Part shown: one piece after another, positions 62,516-64,000 of the stretch
Numbering within the stretch: the first letter of the stretch is position 1
How the letters are laid out: every line of letters starts with the position of its first letter
Source of the DNA: Rhodospirillum sp.
GTDB lineage: Bacteria; Pseudomonadota; Alphaproteobacteria; Dongiales; Dongiaceae
Length of the DNA: 64,000 bases
Reading direction: 5' to 3'
Assembly: GCA_013822765.1 (NCBI GenBank)
Contig: PNKY01000001.1
Location: forward strand, 992,001 to 1,056,000
Notes under the pieces: model-generated
Told to the model about the DNA's origin: nothing
The model's database searches: none
What the model saw: only the letters and a program-made list of their open reading frames with translations
Translations under genes and position numbers: made by a program

Positions 62516-63727
62516 ATGGCACGGGAAAGCGCACAGGAGTTCGAGCATTGGCTGGCGGAGGGCGGTCTGCGCAACATGCCGCTGTCCGACCTGTTCAACG
62601 GCTTCACCCAGTATCTGCTCGAAGGCGGCGTGCCGATCGTGCGCGCATATTTCGGCATGTCGACGCGCCATCCGCTGATCCAGGCCTTCGACATGACGTG
62701 GGAGCCGGATTCCGCGCTCTATCACACCCAGTTCGATCACACCTGGCGGCGGCGCACGGCCTGGACCGATTCGCCGCTGCGCCACATGATCATGGAGCAC
62801 CTGGCGCGTATGCGCCGCACCCTCAAGGGGCCGCAGGCGGTGGTGGATTTCCCGGTGCTCGAGGAGCTGGCGGAGCGCGGCTTCACCGATTGGTACGGCG
62901 CGGTCAGCGGCTTCGAGGCGGATTCGATCCTCGATCAACCGGGCTCGCTCGGCATGGCCTGCTCCTGGTCCACCGACCGGCCGGGCGGCTTCTCGGTGGA
63001 GAACATTGCGCTGATCAACCGGCTGTTCCCGATCTTCGCGGTCAGCATCAAGGCCTCGGTGCTGCCGATCATCACCCGCACGCTGCTCGGCGCCTATATC
63101 GGCACCGACGCGGCGCAGCGCGTGTGGTCGGGCGCCACCAACCGCGGCTCGATCGAGCGGGTCGAGGCGGCGATCTTCTTCTCCGACCTGCGCGGCTTCA
63201 CCGCCTTCGCGGAGCAGGCGAGCTCCGAGCTGGTGATGGCGACCCTCAACCGCTATTTCGATTCGGTCGGCGCGGCGATCGTCAAGGAAGGCGGCGAGAT
63301 CCTGAAATTCATGGGCGATGGCATCCTCGCCACCTTCGCCCAGCCGGATGCCAACGTGTGCGAGCAGGCGCTGCGCGCGGCCCGCACTGCTGTGCATGAC
63401 GTCGCGGCGCTGGCGGCGGGCAGCGGGGAAGCGGCCGGCAATCTCGACCTCGGCATCGCCCTGCACAAGGGCGAGGTGCTGTACGGCAACGTCGGCACGC
63501 CGGAGCGGCTCGACTTCACCATGATCGGCCCGGCGGTGAACGAGGCGGCGCGCATGGAAAAGCTGACCAAGAGCCTGGGCTGCGCGATCCTGGCCTCGGA
63601 TTCGTTCCAGGCGGGGCTGGGCGAAAGCCGGCGCCTGCTGCAGCCGGCGGGCGTGCACGCCATCTCGGGCCTCAGCGCGCCACGCGCGCTCTACGTCGTG
63701 GTGCTGGACGACAAGGCGGCGGCGTGA
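62516..63727 (+). CDS. Class III adenylate/guanylate cyclase domain protein
   Basis: 403 residues. The C-terminal half (about residues 218-395) is the cyclase catalytic domain: metal Asp in FFSDLRGFTAFAEQ, second metal site FMGDGILATF with a preceding Lys (EILKF), and the transition-state Asn/Arg region GNVGTPERLDFTMIGPAVNEAARMEKL. The N-terminal half has a family seen with stand-alone cyclases and lacks membrane segments. It should make cAMP or cGMP; specificity is not fixed, though Lys in EILK suggests ATP. Start ATG 62516. Confidence 0.85.
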   Translation: MARESAQEFEHWLAEGGLRNMPLSDLFNGFTQYLLEGGVPIVRAYFGMSTRHPLIQAFDMTWEPDSALYHTQFDHTWRRRTAWTDSPLRHMIMEHLARMRRTLKGPQAVVDFPVLEELAERGFTDWYGAVSGFEADSILDQPGSLGMACSWSTDRPGGFSVENIALINRLFPIFAVSIKASVLPIITRTLLGAYIGTDAAQRVWSGATNRGSIERVEAAIFFSDLRGFTAFAEQASSELVMATLNRYFDSVGAAIVKEGGEILKFMGDGILATFAQPDANVCEQALRAARTAVHDVAALAAGSGEAAGNLDLGIALHKGEVLYGNVGTPERLDFTMIGPAVNEAARMEKLTKSLGCAILASDSFQAGLGESRRLLQPAGVHAISGLSAPRALYVVVLDDKAAA

Positions 63728-63764
63728 CAATCTGCGGTTGCCGCCACTAATCCGGTTGCAACCC

Positions 63765-64000
63765 ATGGCTCGCCGCCGCGCTTACAACTCCGACCTGCCG
63801 CCGCCCTTCCTGAAGCGCCTCAGCTTCCTCCAGGAGCGGGTGAAGGCGGACGAATTCCCCTTCACCATTCCCGCGTTCCAGCGCGGCAGGCTGATCCTCG
63901 ATTTCGAGCGGCCGATCACCATCATCGTGGGCGAGAACGGCACGGGGAAGTCGACCCTGCTGGAAGGCATAGCGGGGCAATGTGGATTCAACCTCAGCGG
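63765..64000 (+). CDS. AAA-type ATPase, 5' part only
   Basis: Starts MARRRAYNSDLPPPFLKRLSF at 63765 and runs off the window at 64000 (78 codons seen). A Walker A motif VGENGTGKSTLLEGIA is at about residues 53-68, preceded by PITIIV. The pattern is that of ABC/SMC-like AAA ATPases (AAA_21/AAA_15). The rest cannot be judged. Confidence 0.75.
   Translation, partial: MARRRAYNSDLPPPFLKRLSFLQERVKADEFPFTIPAFQRGRLILDFERPITIIVGENGTGKSTLLEGIAGQCGFNLS

Overview
The window is a GC-rich, densely coded stretch of chromosome from an alphaproteobacterium. The lineage call rests on gcrA (the CcrM/GANTC-dependent cell-cycle regulator), an HdaA-type DnaA regulator, DUF2794 and DUF2066 proteins, an alphaproteobacterial small cytochrome oxidase subunit, and gene orders common in that class (alr-mlaE-mlaF-radA-cvpA-purF, lptD-surA-rsmA, DUF2066-AI-2E-hdaA). 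The two PAS_5 proteins hint at a Rhodospirillales-like relative, but a genus cannot be named. I see no rRNA, tRNA, CRISPR array, phage or insertion sequence.

Layout. 1-4.7 kb: arsR/GST pair, a methyltransferase-like cell-surface protein, an acetyltransferase, gcrA, DUF2794 and a lipoprotein. 4.9-9.9 kb, plus strand: yfgM-like, bamB, der, BON protein, acetyltransferase. 9.8-20.7 kb, minus strand: hydrolase and bicupin, then dnaB, alr, mlaEF, radA, cvpA, purF and an SDR, probably read largely as an operon from alr. 20.8-23.4 kb: cation transporter, surface-antigen-like protein, and rpsF-rpsR-rplI. 23.7-30.8 kb, plus strand: fabD-fabG-acpP-fabF-mltG, then yicC-gmk. 30.9-35.5 kb, minus strand: lptD-surA-rsmA for outer-membrane biogenesis. 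35.8-42 kb: pepA-holC, a zinc-finger protein, two tandem PAS_5 proteins, an ABC-F ATPase, ndk. 42-54 kb: purM-purN followed by an RNase T2 lipoprotein, DUF2066/AI-2E/hdaA, mobB, pgsA, uvrC, folB, and a FolM-type reductase. 54-61 kb: a CrbSR-like two-component system and uvrB. 61-64 kb: two overlapping small genes, a HAD phosphatase, a class III cyclase and the start of an AAA ATPase.

Most genes are housekeeping. The unusual signals are in non-coding DNA. A 505-bp gap between uvrC and folB holds 13 GANTC (CcrM) sites within 364 bp, a perfect DnaA box and an AT-rich core; gcrA, whose product reads GANTC methylation, is in the same window. DnaA boxes also lie upstream of gcrA (one mismatch) and dnaB (perfect). 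Every convergent gene gap longer than about 60 bp holds a long palindrome, and four of these share one GTCAT...ATGAC skeleton, some as two-hairpin elements with compensatory base changes. Other points: an apparent frameshift separating a zinc ribbon from a DUF4328 protein, a non-standard purM start, and an RNase T2 in the place after purN where relatives often carry RNase D.
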